Below are positions 22,257-30,378 of a stretch of 32,837 nt of DNA, piece by piece. Under the pieces are notes generated by a model. That model did not search any database. It saw nothing but the letters and a program-made list of their open reading frames with translations, and was not told the DNA's origin. Each line of letters opens with the position of its first letter. Within the stretch, counting starts at the first letter, position 1. A program made the translations under genes and the position numbers. This DNA comes from Acidobacteriaceae bacterium (lineage in GTDB: Bacteria > Acidobacteriota > Terriglobia > Terriglobales > Acidobacteriaceae), in assembly GCA_027307045.1 (NCBI GenBank), contig DAHUXR010000048.1, positions 1 through 32,837 on the forward strand. Direction: 5' to 3'.

Positions 22257-24982
22257 TGATGTCCCGCGCTGACCAGGTTCACAAACAGCCGGATTGCCCC
22301 AGGAACTCCGGCAGGAAGCTGACGCGAAAATCCATAGGCGGAAAAGATATAAATGCCTTTGCCATAATGGGCCAGCAGCAGGCCGCCTTTCTGCGGCGGT
22401 TCGCCCGGATCATTGCAGGCCAGCAGCGGCTTGAACTGCGCGTCCCATTGCGACATGAAATAGAGTCCGCGCTCCTGCACCCAGCCGTCAAAATCTTTTT
22501 GCGTGATCTTGTTGGGCCAGTTGAAGACGCGCTCTTCCGGTGCAAGAATTTCCACCGGCTGCTCTTCAACAGAAACGCGCACGTTGGCCTCGGTTGCAGG
22601 AAACGGCGTGTAATGTCCGTCATTGAATGCGCCGGTGCTCTGGTTGTACTGGACTATGAGAGTTCCGCCGTTGTTTACATAGTCGAGCAGGCGGCGGTTA
22701 TGCTCGCGCACGTCGGTCCGCGTGTCATAGGCGCGAATGCCGACGATGATGGTTCCGTAGCGGCTGAGATCGCCCGAGGCCAGTTCCTGCGGCGTGATGA
22801 TGCTGGTGTTCAGACCCACACTTTGCAGGACAGTAGGAATTTCATCGCCCGTGCCCATGATGTAGCCGACCCTGAGTTGCGACGGCAACTTCACATCCAC
22901 GGCCTGCACGTTTTCTGTTGCGGGACGATAGGCGTAGTAAGAATCAAGATCAGGCCGCGTGATGACCTTGAATCCTTCGGCATATTGCTTGCCGTTGTAT
23001 TCGGCCTTTGCCGTGACTTTGTATGTGCCTTCATGCAGATTTTGTGGCGTGATCTGGAACGCGTAATTGTTCACGTCGCCATCGTGGTCCAGATCAACGC
23101 CGATTTCCGTGGGCTCGACCTTCCATCCCTGCGGTGTTTCCAGTTTCAATTTGGCATGGACTGCGTTTTGAACGTTGCTGCGCACGCTCACGCCGATTTG
23201 CGATTTGCCTGCGCCGCCAACCGGCGCGACGACGACGGGTGAGGTGAGCAGCACGGAAATCGGCGGGCCGACAGCGAGCGGGCGGTCTGACTGGCCGAGC
23301 GTGGGATCGACAAACTTGATCTTGGCGACAGCAGAGATTTGGCTCGGGGCCGGCTTGTTGCCGTCCATGATCCAGAAATTTGCGGTGGCGTGGACCGGGT
23401 AAGGCGGCCAGGGCATGGTAAGCATGCACAAACAGCTGATGGCGTAGACCGTTTCCGTCTCCGGGTTAGCGCGGTTGAAGTAGGGTTTTGTGTAGCGGGC
23501 ATTCTCCGGAACGGTGATCCTAAACTGAACCGCGGCGACGTCGCCTGCTGCCAAAGTGGGTCGCGCATTTGAAGCAGGCGTGACCTGTTCGCTCTTCCAG
23601 CCCTCCGCTACCTCCACGCGAAAATCCTGGGGCGTGATCACTGTTTTGCCGCGATTGTATAGGCGCGCAGTCATGGTGAATGTCTGTCCGGGGACGGCCA
23701 GAGGCATAGTCTGCTCCATGCGGGGAAAGTAGGAAGGCCCCGGCGGCGGACCGGGCGGATCCACGGAGACTTCAAAGGAAATGCCCAGCGCCTCATTGGC
23801 AGCGTCGCGGAACTGATTCTCTTTGGTCCAAAGAGCGGTCTCAAGCGCGAGTTTGGCGGCGGGCGAAAGTCTCCGCTCACTACTTATTTCGTTGATCAAA
23901 TGTAACGTCTCCGCCTTGCCAGCCAGCAATTCCGGCGCACAAGCCGATGGATATTGCAAAGAGAAAGCTTTGTTCGCAGCGTCGATATGTTTCTGCAGCG
24001 ACTCCAATGCGGGCCTCAGGAAGGGAACTTTCGACTCTTCCGCACCCAGCCGCGCAGCGAGTCCGGCCAGTGAAGTATCAATGCCATCAAAAAAATCATT
24101 TTCGTGCCCAGCCGGTTTCGGCAGCGTTGAATCGGTCAATTTGTAATACGTATAGCGCGGGCCCGGAGGGACGCGGATGCCGCCGGTTCCCTGCGATGTC
24201 TGGTGCGACAGGCCTTCCAGCGCGAACTGCGTGTAGGACATTCCCAGCAGCGGGCTATATTCGCCGATGTTCATCTTAACCGTGTAGTCCTCGTCGGCCA
24301 CGGTGCCGCGCTGAAACATGCCGGGAGGATTTCCCAGGTAAAGTTTTTTTGCCTGCCAGGGCAGAAGGCCTTCCTTGATCTGCTCGGGAAATCTGTTGGG
24401 ATCGGCGGCGGCGCGGAAAGCTTCAAGCGTAAGAACACCTGAAGCTTCGTGGTTGCCGTGGCCATCGCGCTTGGTGCCGCTGAATCGGCTGGTCAGCACG
24501 TCGGGGCGAAAAATGCGGATCGCGCGGACGACATCGGCCAGGGCAACATCATGGCCGTGCCATTTGTTGAAGGTTTCTTCCGCGGTCTTGGAGAAGCCAA
24601 AGTCGACCACGTGGCTGAAGCGCTGCTCCACGCCGTAATATTTGTCGGCCTCCAGAAGTTCCAATGTCCGCAGGATGCCGAGCTCATCGGAACTTTCGGT
24701 GCCGAACTTGTTCTGTCCACCTTCACCACGCGTGACGGTAAAGAGCAGAACGCTCACGCCCTTTCCGCGAGCTTCCAGCGTGAGCATGCCGCCGTCTTCA
24801 TCGTCGGGATGGGCGACCACCTGCATGATGCGCGCCGTGGTCTTCAGCTTGGTGAGCAACTGGGCCAGATGGACCGAGCCCAGATCTTCCGGCAGCGGAC
24901 GTGTGTCTGAATGAAGGTTGGAGGCAAGAAGGAAAAGTAAGCAGGCGCAGGCCAGGGCCTGGCGGATGAGCTTTGAGCGCAT
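22253..24982 (-). CDS. PIG-L family deacetylase with NEW3-like and GATase-like domains
   Basis: About 909 residues from ATG 24982. The frame is open to 25030, but RSKLIRQALACACLLFLLAS directly after 24982 is the natural signal peptide; ATG 24991 is an alternative. The LmbE/PIG-L domain has the zinc signature VVAHPDDEDGG (about 55-65) and a distal HGNHEA, in the first 260 residues. This family removes N-acetyl groups from sugars and glycolipids. A middle part (about 400-660) has beta-rich NEW3-type repeats (RITVPENARYTKPYFNR). The last 220 residues (LRVGYIMGTGDEIPTVL..., YGTIIVGIRAYDTR, NNGGTLIVQYNQ) resemble a class I glutamine-amidotransferase-like fold without an obvious catalytic Cys. It is the first gene of the operon and coupled to the APC permease. 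Probably periplasmic. Confidence 0.9.
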   Translation of the reverse strand: MRSKLIRQALACACLLFLLASNLHSDTRPLPEDLGSVHLAQLLTKLKTTARIMQVVAHPDDEDGGMLTLEARGKGVSVLLFTVTRGEGGQNKFGTESSDELGILRTLELLEADKYYGVEQRFSHVVDFGFSKTAEETFNKWHGHDVALADVVRAIRIFRPDVLTSRFSGTKRDGHGNHEASGVLTLEAFRAAADPNRFPEQIKEGLLPWQAKKLYLGNPPGMFQRGTVADEDYTVKMNIGEYSPLLGMSYTQFALEGLSHQTSQGTGGIRVPPGPRYTYYKLTDSTLPKPAGHENDFFDGIDTSLAGLAARLGAEESKVPFLRPALESLQKHIDAANKAFSLQYPSACAPELLAGKAETLHLINEISSERRLSPAAKLALETALWTKENQFRDAANEALGISFEVSVDPPGPPPGPSYFPRMEQTMPLAVPGQTFTMTARLYNRGKTVITPQDFRVEVAEGWKSEQVTPASNARPTLAAGDVAAVQFRITVPENARYTKPYFNRANPETETVYAISCLCMLTMPWPPYPVHATANFWIMDGNKPAPSQISAVAKIKFVDPTLGQSDRPLAVGPPISVLLTSPVVVAPVGGAGKSQIGVSVRSNVQNAVHAKLKLETPQGWKVEPTEIGVDLDHDGDVNNYAFQITPQNLHEGTYKVTAKAEYNGKQYAEGFKVITRPDLDSYYAYRPATENVQAVDVKLPSQLRVGYIMGTGDEIPTVLQSVGLNTSIITPQELASGDLSRYGTIIVGIRAYDTRTDVREHNRRLLDYVNNGGTLIVQYNQSTGAFNDGHYTPFPATEANVRVSVEEQPVEILAPEERVFNWPNKITQKDFDGWVQERGLYFMSQWDAQFKPLLACNDPGEPPQKGGLLLAHYGKGIYIFSAYGFSRQLPAGVPGAIRLFVNLVSAGHQ

Positions 24983-25139
24983 GGCGACCATTGTCTCTGT
25001 TAGACGGCTGTTCCGGCAAACCGGGTGCAATTTTGTGAAGCGGTTTCCACCTCGATAACAAACCGCATCTCAATTTGATCGTGCAACAACACTGCCGATT
25101 CGCTGGCGCAATAAAATCAATTCTTAAGGAGATTGTCCG

Positions 25140-25613
25140 ATGCAAAAAATAACTCCCTTTCTCTGGTTTGACGGTCAAGCCGAAGAAGCGATGGACTTTT
25201 ATATCTCGATTTTCAAAGATTCAAAGGTGGTAACAGTCGCGCGCTATGGCGATGCCGGGCCCGGGCCAAAGGGCAGCGTAATGACAGCGGCATTTCAACT
25301 GGACGGGCAGGATTTTGTGGCGCTCAACGGCGGGCCGCAATACAAATTTACTCCGGCCATCTCATTCGTGGTGAACTGTGAAGCGCAGCAGGAAGTAGAC
25401 GAGCTGTGGGAAAAGCTATCGGCGGGCGGACGTAAAGACCGGTGCGGCTGGCTGACCGACAAATTTGGCGTTTCCTGGCAAATTGTGCCGACCATCCTGA
25501 GCAAGCTGTTGCAGGATAAAGACCCGGCAAAAGCAAAGCGCGTGATGCAGGCGATGCTGCAAATGGACAAGCTCGATACGGATAAGTTGAAGCAGGCGGC
25601 CGAGAAGGGATAG
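25140..25613 (+). CDS. VOC superfamily protein, PhnB/3-demethylubiquinone-like
   Basis: 157 residues, the usual size. It starts at ATG 25140 with AAGGAG 8 nt upstream. The sequence follows the PhnB-like VOC family: KITPFLWFDGQAEEAMDFYI (3-22), SKVVTVARYGDAGPGPKGSV, FVALNGGPQYKFTPAISFVV, then DELWEKLSAGG and CGWLTDKFGVSWQIVPTIL. Two beta-alpha-beta-beta-beta units form one metal-binding cavity. Members act as glyoxalase-like or resistance enzymes, or have no known activity. It is divergent from the PIG-L gene, with about 155 bp between the starts, and convergent with the kinase gene, whose stop lies only 8 bp away. No further function can be given. Confidence 0.9.
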   Translation: MQKITPFLWFDGQAEEAMDFYISIFKDSKVVTVARYGDAGPGPKGSVMTAAFQLDGQDFVALNGGPQYKFTPAISFVVNCEAQQEVDELWEKLSAGGRKDRCGWLTDKFGVSWQIVPTILSKLLQDKDPAKAKRVMQAMLQMDKLDTDKLKQAAEKG

Positions 25614-25621
25614 TTGGAGCG

Positions 25622-27211
25622 CTATAGGATTTCCCGGATTTTGCGCGCGAGTTCGCCGAATTCGTAGGGTTTTTCCATGAAGGCTTCCGGCCCGGAAGGG
25701 TCGCCCTCTTCAAATGCCCGATCGGCGAAGCCGGAGACATAGAGAACTTTCATATCGGGGCGTTGGATCCTCAGCTGTTGAGCTAACTCGCGTCCGTTCA
25801 TGCCGGGCATGAGGACATCTGTAAGAAGAAGGTCAATCTTGTGCGTATAGTGGCTGGAGATTTCCAGCGCCTTGAGAGGAAGATTGGCCGGCAGCAGTTG
25901 GTAGCCCAGGCCGCTGAGGAATTCGCGGGCAAGTTCCAGCAGAGGCCCGTGGTCTTCCACCAGCAGGATGGTTTCTGTGCCGCGAAGAGATTCAATGTCC
26001 TTTCCGGGAGGTACTCCTAGCTCGCTTGGCGCGTCCGGTTGAACGCGAGGCAGAAATACCTGAAACGTGGTCCCCTGGCCGGGCTCGCTTTGGACGCTGA
26101 CGCCGCCGCCGCTCTGCAGAACAATGCCATACATTGACGCCAGCCCCAGACCAGTTCCATGGCCGAATTCGCGCGTGCTGAAAAACGGCTCAAACAGCCG
26201 CGCTTTTACTTCCGGTATCATTCCGCTTCCGGTATCGCTTGCGGAGAGAACGACATAATCGCCGGGCATGAGATTGGGATATTGGGGCGCGTTCTCATCA
26301 TCCACTTCAACGGTGGACACGGCGAAAGTCATCTTGCCGCCTTCGGGCATTGCGGCCTGCGCGTTGGATGCCAGAATGGCCATGATCTGCTCAATCTGCG
26401 CCGGATCGGCCTTGATCCATGCGGGACCAGGGGCCGGCAATACCGCTATCTCAATGGTTTCGCCCAGCAGCTGCGAAGCTATCTGGCAGTTTTCCGTGAC
26501 CACGGAATTCATTTCCAGGAAGCGAAGCGAAAGCACCTGGCGGCGGCCAAAGGCCAGTAACTGGCGCGTTAAAGCGGCGGCCCGCTTGGCTGAGATGGAG
26601 ATTTTTGCCACATAAGTTCTGGGAGCGTCAGATTCCAGGGTCGGCAGCAGAAGCTCAGAATAGCCCAGGATCATGCTCAGGAGATTGTTGAACTCATGCG
26701 CCACGCCGCCGGCGAGCCGTCCCAGGGCCTCAAGTTTTTCCGCCTGCCTCAACCGTTCCTGGGAAAGGCGCAACATTGCTTCCATATGGTTGCGCTGGCT
26801 TACGTCGCGCACAATTGCGATCACGGTTTCGGTGTCACGCGAACGGTTGGGGCTGAGGCTTATTTCTACAGGAAGGTGTGTTCCGTCCTTTCTGCGGGCT
26901 TCCAGTTCCAGACCGGGCCCCATGGGACGCACCCTGGGGTTCTGGGAGTAGCCAGCGCGATAGCGAACATGAACGGACCTCTTGTCTTCCGGAATCAGGG
27001 TTTCGATGGTCTGGCCGATGAGTTCACCACGCGCATAACCAAACATCTGCTCCGCGGTGGCGTTGACCAGGGTGATGCGCCCGTCTGCGTTAACTTCAAG
27101 AATGGCGTCCGGTGCGGCTTCCAGCAGACGGCGAAACCGCTCGCCATTTTGACGCAACGCGGGATCAACATCCGTAGAAGGCACGCCGGTTTGGGCATTG
27201 GGCCTAGGCAT
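25622..27211 (-). CDS. PAS hybrid histidine kinase with C-terminal receiver
   Basis: 529 residues, cytoplasmic (no membrane helix). Domains in order: PAS (about 20-140; LEAAPDAILEVNADGRITLVN); HisKA with phospho-acceptor His172 in GGVAHEFNNLLSM; HATPase_c with the N-box SNAQAAM (282-288), SDTGSGM (325-331) and HGTGLGLASMYGI (351-363); and a receiver domain (about 413-529) with the acidic pair E419-D420, phospho-acceptor D465 in LLTDVLMPGMNG and K514 in MEKPY. The kinase should sense an internal or redox/ligand cue through PAS and pass phosphate to its own receiver. No separate response regulator or output gene is next to it, so it is an orphan hybrid kinase. Translation start ATG 27211 has only a weak purine stretch upstream. 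Confidence 0.93.
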   Translation of the reverse strand: MPRPNAQTGVPSTDVDPALRQNGERFRRLLEAAPDAILEVNADGRITLVNATAEQMFGYARGELIGQTIETLIPEDKRSVHVRYRAGYSQNPRVRPMGPGLELEARRKDGTHLPVEISLSPNRSRDTETVIAIVRDVSQRNHMEAMLRLSQERLRQAEKLEALGRLAGGVAHEFNNLLSMILGYSELLLPTLESDAPRTYVAKISISAKRAAALTRQLLAFGRRQVLSLRFLEMNSVVTENCQIASQLLGETIEIAVLPAPGPAWIKADPAQIEQIMAILASNAQAAMPEGGKMTFAVSTVEVDDENAPQYPNLMPGDYVVLSASDTGSGMIPEVKARLFEPFFSTREFGHGTGLGLASMYGIVLQSGGGVSVQSEPGQGTTFQVFLPRVQPDAPSELGVPPGKDIESLRGTETILLVEDHGPLLELAREFLSGLGYQLLPANLPLKALEISSHYTHKIDLLLTDVLMPGMNGRELAQQLRIQRPDMKVLYVSGFADRAFEEGDPSGPEAFMEKPYEFGELARKIREIL

Positions 27212-27481
27212 GATTCAGCTTTTCTTTAGAGTGCGCCGGAACGACCAAAAGAGATGTGACGGAAGTCACAGGCGAAAGGGCGGATTCTCAGGGCTATTGC
27301 TCAACCATCGGTCAAGCACGGTGAGGTTCTGAGCGCGCGGACTTTACTGCACAAGCCCGTGCTTTGCGGTCGTAGGAAAAGGTGTGAGCGAAGCGCTTCC
27401 TATTGATGGTTTCGATAGGGCGAACGCGCCCTGCTCATTCACCTTGCGAAATGACTAAAACATCAACGACAAAATCACTGA
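27212..27481. other. Intergenic region with small hairpins
   Basis: No gene is seen in these 270 bp between two minus-strand genes. AGGGCG-AACG-CGCCCT (27417-27432) is a perfect 6-bp hairpin with a tetraloop, about 50 nt after the DUF4412-like stop. AAGCACGG (27314-27321) and CCGTGCTT (27357-27364) form a longer-range inverted repeat. Neither is followed by a T tract, so termination is unproven. The kinase promoter should lie in this region. Confidence 0.35.
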
Positions 27482-28120
27482 TTAGTGCGGACGCTGGCCG
27501 CCCATGGCCGCAGCATCGAACTTGCGATATCCAGCTGGGACCTTGAAGAGCGCGGGATCCTGCGCGCCTTCTTTGATGTTGGTGAATTCCGTGGTCATGC
27601 CGCCGGCGGTCTGGCTCTTGATGGGGAAGTGCAATTTTTGATCGATCCAAAAAGTTTCCTTCTTGCCAGCTTTGTCCGTGGATTCCCACTTGTCGCAGGA
27701 CCGGCCATTGACGGTCTCAGTCCCTACTTTCTTGCAAGTGACGTCCTGGCGTCCGGCGCAGGGATCGCTGTTGAGATCCTTCAGGTTCGGCATGCGCTGC
27801 ATCATGGGACTTTTGGCGTCAGCGGGAAATTCCATATACATCTGCGCATCGGGCATCAGCATGTAGGCGATTTTACTGTCGCCATCCACAATCATGCTCA
27901 TTTTGCCGCCAAAGGGGCCAGCCTGGCGTTGGGCTGTGTCAGCCATGTCCACGCGCATTTTGGGAAGCGACATGAAAAATTTACCCTTCATATTCGCGTT
28001 GCCGTTTGCCGAAGTGGTTGACATGTCAGCGGAAAAAGGTTGCGGCATCTGGGCCAGAGCGAAAGAGCTCAATAAAAACAGAACGCAAATGGCCAGCGTG
28101 GCAGAGAGTCTCTGTTTCAC
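27482..28120 (-). CDS. Secreted DUF4412-like protein
   Basis: 212 residues, GTG start with AGGAG 11 nt upstream. The signal peptide is KQRLSATLAICVLFLLSSFALAQ. The mature part resembles DUF4412 and related outer-membrane-lipoprotein carriers: FSADMSTTSANGNANMKGKF, then PKMRVDM, MSMIVDGDSKIAYMLMPDAQ and YMEFP, with paired cysteines (DPCAGRQDVTCKK, CDKW) and KETFWIDQKLHFPIKSQ. The fold is a beta-sandwich like LolA/LolB, which binds lipid. An extracytoplasmic location and lipid or protein binding are inferred, not shown. It is divergently transcribed from a secreted protein gene, with a good promoter (28161-28188) in the shared region. Confidence 0.82.
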   Translation of the reverse strand: MKQRLSATLAICVLFLLSSFALAQMPQPFSADMSTTSANGNANMKGKFFMSLPKMRVDMADTAQRQAGPFGGKMSMIVDGDSKIAYMLMPDAQMYMEFPADAKSPMMQRMPNLKDLNSDPCAGRQDVTCKKVGTETVNGRSCDKWESTDKAGKKETFWIDQKLHFPIKSQTAGGMTTEFTNIKEGAQDPALFKVPAGYRKFDAAAMGGQRPH

Positions 28121-28160
28121 GGTTGTATTTTCTCCTGAAAAGCGCAGTGCTGTGGCCTTT

Positions 28161-28188
28161 TTTATACACCAAAATCGGCAATTGGCAA
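28161..28188 (-). promoter_or_regulatory. Sigma-70 type promoter for the DUF4412-like gene
   Basis: Read on the minus strand, TTGCCA (28188-28183) is followed after 16 bp by TATAAA (28166-28161). These match the -35 and -10 consensus at five of six and five of six positions. Transcription would start near 28154, giving a leader of about 33 nt that contains the AGGAG used by the GTG start at 28120. Confidence 0.6.
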
Positions 28189-28223
28189 TGGGAGTTCCAT
28201 AGATGGCAATGGTGTTCTATAAA
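28177..28223. repeat. GGCAAT direct repeats over a divergent promoter region
   Basis: GGCAAT occurs at 28177, 28184 and 28205. The last two belong to an imperfect tandem repeat with a 21-bp period (TGGCAATGGGAGTTCCATA at 28183-28201 and TGGCAATGGTGTTCTATA at 28204-28221). The repeats overlap the -35 of the minus-strand promoter and a plus-strand TATAAA (28218-28223). Two helical turns of spacing fits cooperative binding of a regulator to both divergent genes. This is an inference from layout. Confidence 0.45.
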
Positions 28224-28293
28224 ATCCACGGGCCGATAGGAAGGAGCATTTGCAAGCTGAGCCATTTATGCTGTGAATGCCGGCTTTATCACC

Positions 28294-29589
28294 ATGCCAA
28301 TCAACTTTAATTCTAAGTTGCTGCACTGTTTGCTCCTTCTCCTGAGCTGTGGCGTTGTCACCCGGGGTCTGGCCCAGGCTTCTGGGAACCGAGAACCAGG
28401 GAACCAGGAACCAACGGTGGAATCGATCTTTGCCGAATCGCCTTTTGATAAATGGGCGGCTCAGGGCAATCACCAGGAGGTGCCGTGGCAGGTGCAAACG
28501 TCGGCTGACCGGCTCTCTTTTCATCAGCGGCTGATTGCCACCATCCAGGTACAGGTGCCGGGGCCGGAACTGTTGAAGCGCAGCCATGACGAGCACATCA
28601 CGCTGCTGGTGGAAGTGAGAAACGGACAAGGCGTGTCTTCGCGGAATTTTGGCGTGCTGGATCTGTCTGATCTAAAGCCGGAGATGAAGCGCAGTGATGT
28701 TGAGTTTTCATGGCAGGCCTTTGCGGTGCCGGGGCAGTATGAACTTTCCGTGGCGCTGTGGGACAAGACATCCGGCGAGCACAATTTTCTGCGACGCCTG
28801 TTTCACGTGGACGCTTATAGAAATGATCCTTTGCCGGAGATGTGGCGCGGACTGGACGCTTTTGAATTCTGGGGGACCAAGCGCGATGGTCCAGACTACA
28901 TGTTTCATTCCGACATTGCGGGGAGGCCAAATCTAACGCTGGCCACGCGGCAACCGATTGAAATGGAAGTACTGCTCGACATGACGCCTTCAGCTGAAGT
29001 ATTTCGCGGCAGCTATGGCTATTACAACCACTATCTGGGCGCGGCCTTGCCAACGTTCAAGCTCTTGAACCAGATCAATCTCAAGAACGGCTCACGGCGG
29101 GCCGCGGCGCTGGATCTGGTACAACGGCACATTGTGTTCGAGCAGGATGACGGCAAAGAGCTGGACTGGGCGACGTTGCGCAAAACCCTTTCTCCTGGCA
29201 GCGGACCGGGAACGGTGAGCGTAAAGAACCTGCAAAACAAGCAGCAGAGCCCCGTTTATCTGCGGGAAGAGATTGTGAGGCGGCTGAAAGCCGGGTCAGA
29301 GCACGCGGCCAAACCAGGCGAGAAACCCCTGCACGTGTTCATTCTCCTGGGCAGCCCGATGGATTTCTATGCGTTTCCCAAGCTGCCGGAAATTGAAACC
29401 GGTGATGAGAAGGACTGCGTTATCTACTATCTGCAGTTTGAATTTACGCAGCGCGAGGGGATTACCGGGGCGATTGGTAACGTGGAGAAGATGTTGAAAC
29501 CGCTGAAGATACGGAACTTTGAGGTGAGGTCGGCGGACGATGTGAGAAGGGAGCTGGCGAAGATACTGGAGGAAGTGGGCAAATTGTAG
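28294..29589 (+). CDS. Secreted protein with a degenerate VWA-like segment
   Basis: 431 residues from ATG 28294; a GTG at 28273 in frame is possible, but the signal peptide (NSKLLHCLLLLLSCGVVTRGLAQ) fits the ATG better and neither has a good SD. After a Pro/Glu-rich linker, residues about 55-180 look like an immunoglobulin-like beta domain. From about 220, the hydrophobic strand IEMEVLLDMTPSAE carries a D-x-T-x-S resembling the MIDAS loop of von Willebrand A domains, and KPLHVFILLGSPMDF near 335-349 could be a later core strand. The usual downstream Thr and Asp of MIDAS are not evident, so the assignment is tentative. Acidobacteria have many secreted VWA-related proteins. It is divergent from the DUF4412-like gene. 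Confidence 0.72.
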   Translation: MPINFNSKLLHCLLLLLSCGVVTRGLAQASGNREPGNQEPTVESIFAESPFDKWAAQGNHQEVPWQVQTSADRLSFHQRLIATIQVQVPGPELLKRSHDEHITLLVEVRNGQGVSSRNFGVLDLSDLKPEMKRSDVEFSWQAFAVPGQYELSVALWDKTSGEHNFLRRLFHVDAYRNDPLPEMWRGLDAFEFWGTKRDGPDYMFHSDIAGRPNLTLATRQPIEMEVLLDMTPSAEVFRGSYGYYNHYLGAALPTFKLLNQINLKNGSRRAAALDLVQRHIVFEQDDGKELDWATLRKTLSPGSGPGTVSVKNLQNKQQSPVYLREEIVRRLKAGSEHAAKPGEKPLHVFILLGSPMDFYAFPKLPEIETGDEKDCVIYYLQFEFTQREGITGAIGNVEKMLKPLKIRNFEVRSADDVRRELAKILEEVGKL

Positions 29590-29631
29590 TCGAAGCAGCT
29601 ATTCTTAGTCGGGGAGCTCCAGCCGCAAGCC

Positions 29632-29660
29632 TTGCCAATCCCTGCAACTTACGCGATAAT
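29632..29660 (+). promoter_or_regulatory. Sigma-70 type promoter of the rpsP operon
   Basis: TTGCCA (29632-29637) and GATAAT (29655-29660) are separated by exactly 17 bp, matching the -35 and -10 consensus at five of six positions each. Transcription would begin near 29667, about 47 nt before the rpsP start. AGGAAAGG (29693-29700) lies within the leader. This is the best promoter match noticed in the window. Confidence 0.7.
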
Positions 29661-29713
29661 AACAACTTGCCCAGTATGTCCGGGCGTCAATCAGGAAAGG
29701 ATTCAGTGCAACT

Positions 29714-29968
29714 GTGCTAATGATTCGATTGGCGCGCATTGGTGCGCGCAAGCAGCCTTATTACCGTGTGGTGGTGATTGATAAGGAGCGCGCCCGCAAT
29801 GGACGCTCCGTGGAAGTGGTGGGACTTTACAATCCCCGCACCAATCCCACTACAATCGACTTGAAACGTGATCGCATTGATTATTGGGTCTCAAAGGGCG
29901 CGCAGCTTTCTGACACCGTGGGCCGTCTGCTCACCAAGGCAAAAGCCGCACCGGCGCCGGCGGCCTAG
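29714..29968 (+). CDS. rpsP: 30S ribosomal protein S16
   Basis: 84 residues, the normal size. S16 binds 16S rRNA in the 30S body and is needed for assembly. The family pattern is unmistakable: MIRLARIGARKQPYYRVVVI (3-22), DKERARNGRSVEVVGLYNPR, then DRIDYWVSKGAQLSDTVGRLL. The start is GTG 29714, giving MLMIRL, which lines up with the E. coli MVTIRL; the inner ATG 29720 is the alternative. AGGAAAGG lies 13 nt upstream of the GTG, somewhat far. It is the first gene of rpsP-khpA-rimM-trmD-rplS and has its own promoter. ffh, often next to rpsP in other bacteria, is not here. Confidence 0.97.
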   Translation: MLMIRLARIGARKQPYYRVVVIDKERARNGRSVEVVGLYNPRTNPTTIDLKRDRIDYWVSKGAQLSDTVGRLLTKAKAAPAPAA

Positions 29969-30052
29969 GCAGGAAAGCAAGGAGTCAGTTCTTTTCCGGG
30001 ATACAGTCAGAGAAATTTGGGCCCCAAGCTTAGCTAGGTGAAGGACTCCCTC

Positions 30053-30337
30053 ATGACGGAAACGGGCGGCGATATGCGTATGCTCGTGGAGCAGATTGCT
30101 CAGGCTCTTGTAGACGCTCCAGAACAAGTTCAAGTGACCCCGGTTGAAGATGGCGACGCCACGATCCTGGAATTGCGCGTGGCGGCAACGGACCTGGGCA
30201 AAGTTATCGGCCGGCAGGGACGCACTGCCAAATCAATCCGCACGCTATTGGGCGCGGCCAGCATGAAGTACAAAAAACGCTACATGCTGGAGATTATTGA
30301 AGACGAAGATCAAGAGGAAACTGGCCCGGCGGAGTAG
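30053..30337 (+). CDS. khpA: KH domain RNA-binding protein KhpA
   Basis: 94 residues from ATG 30053, chosen because AAGG lies 8 nt upstream; GTG 30038 in frame would add five residues. The single type II KH domain has the GxxG loop in [18 protein letters not shown], preceded by [18 protein letters not shown]. KhpA partners with KhpB/Jag in Gram-positives and binds many RNAs; in other phyla it is known mainly from its fixed place between rpsP and rimM. The C terminus is acidic ([15 protein letters not shown]), a small extension beyond the fold. It should be cytoplasmic. Confidence 0.93.
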   Translation: MTETGGDMRMLVEQIAQALVDAPEQVQVTPVEDGDATILELRVAATDLGKVIGRQGRTAKSIRTLLGAASMKYKKRYMLEIIEDEDQEETGPAE

Positions 30338-30378
30338 CTAGCTGATCTTTCTGCCCTGATTGTGGCCCGGCAGCGCGG

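Noticed and set aside
22232-23242. 336-codon plus-strand frame
   Set aside because: It is antisense to the PIG-L/APC genes; the PIG-L protein has clear motifs in the opposite frame.
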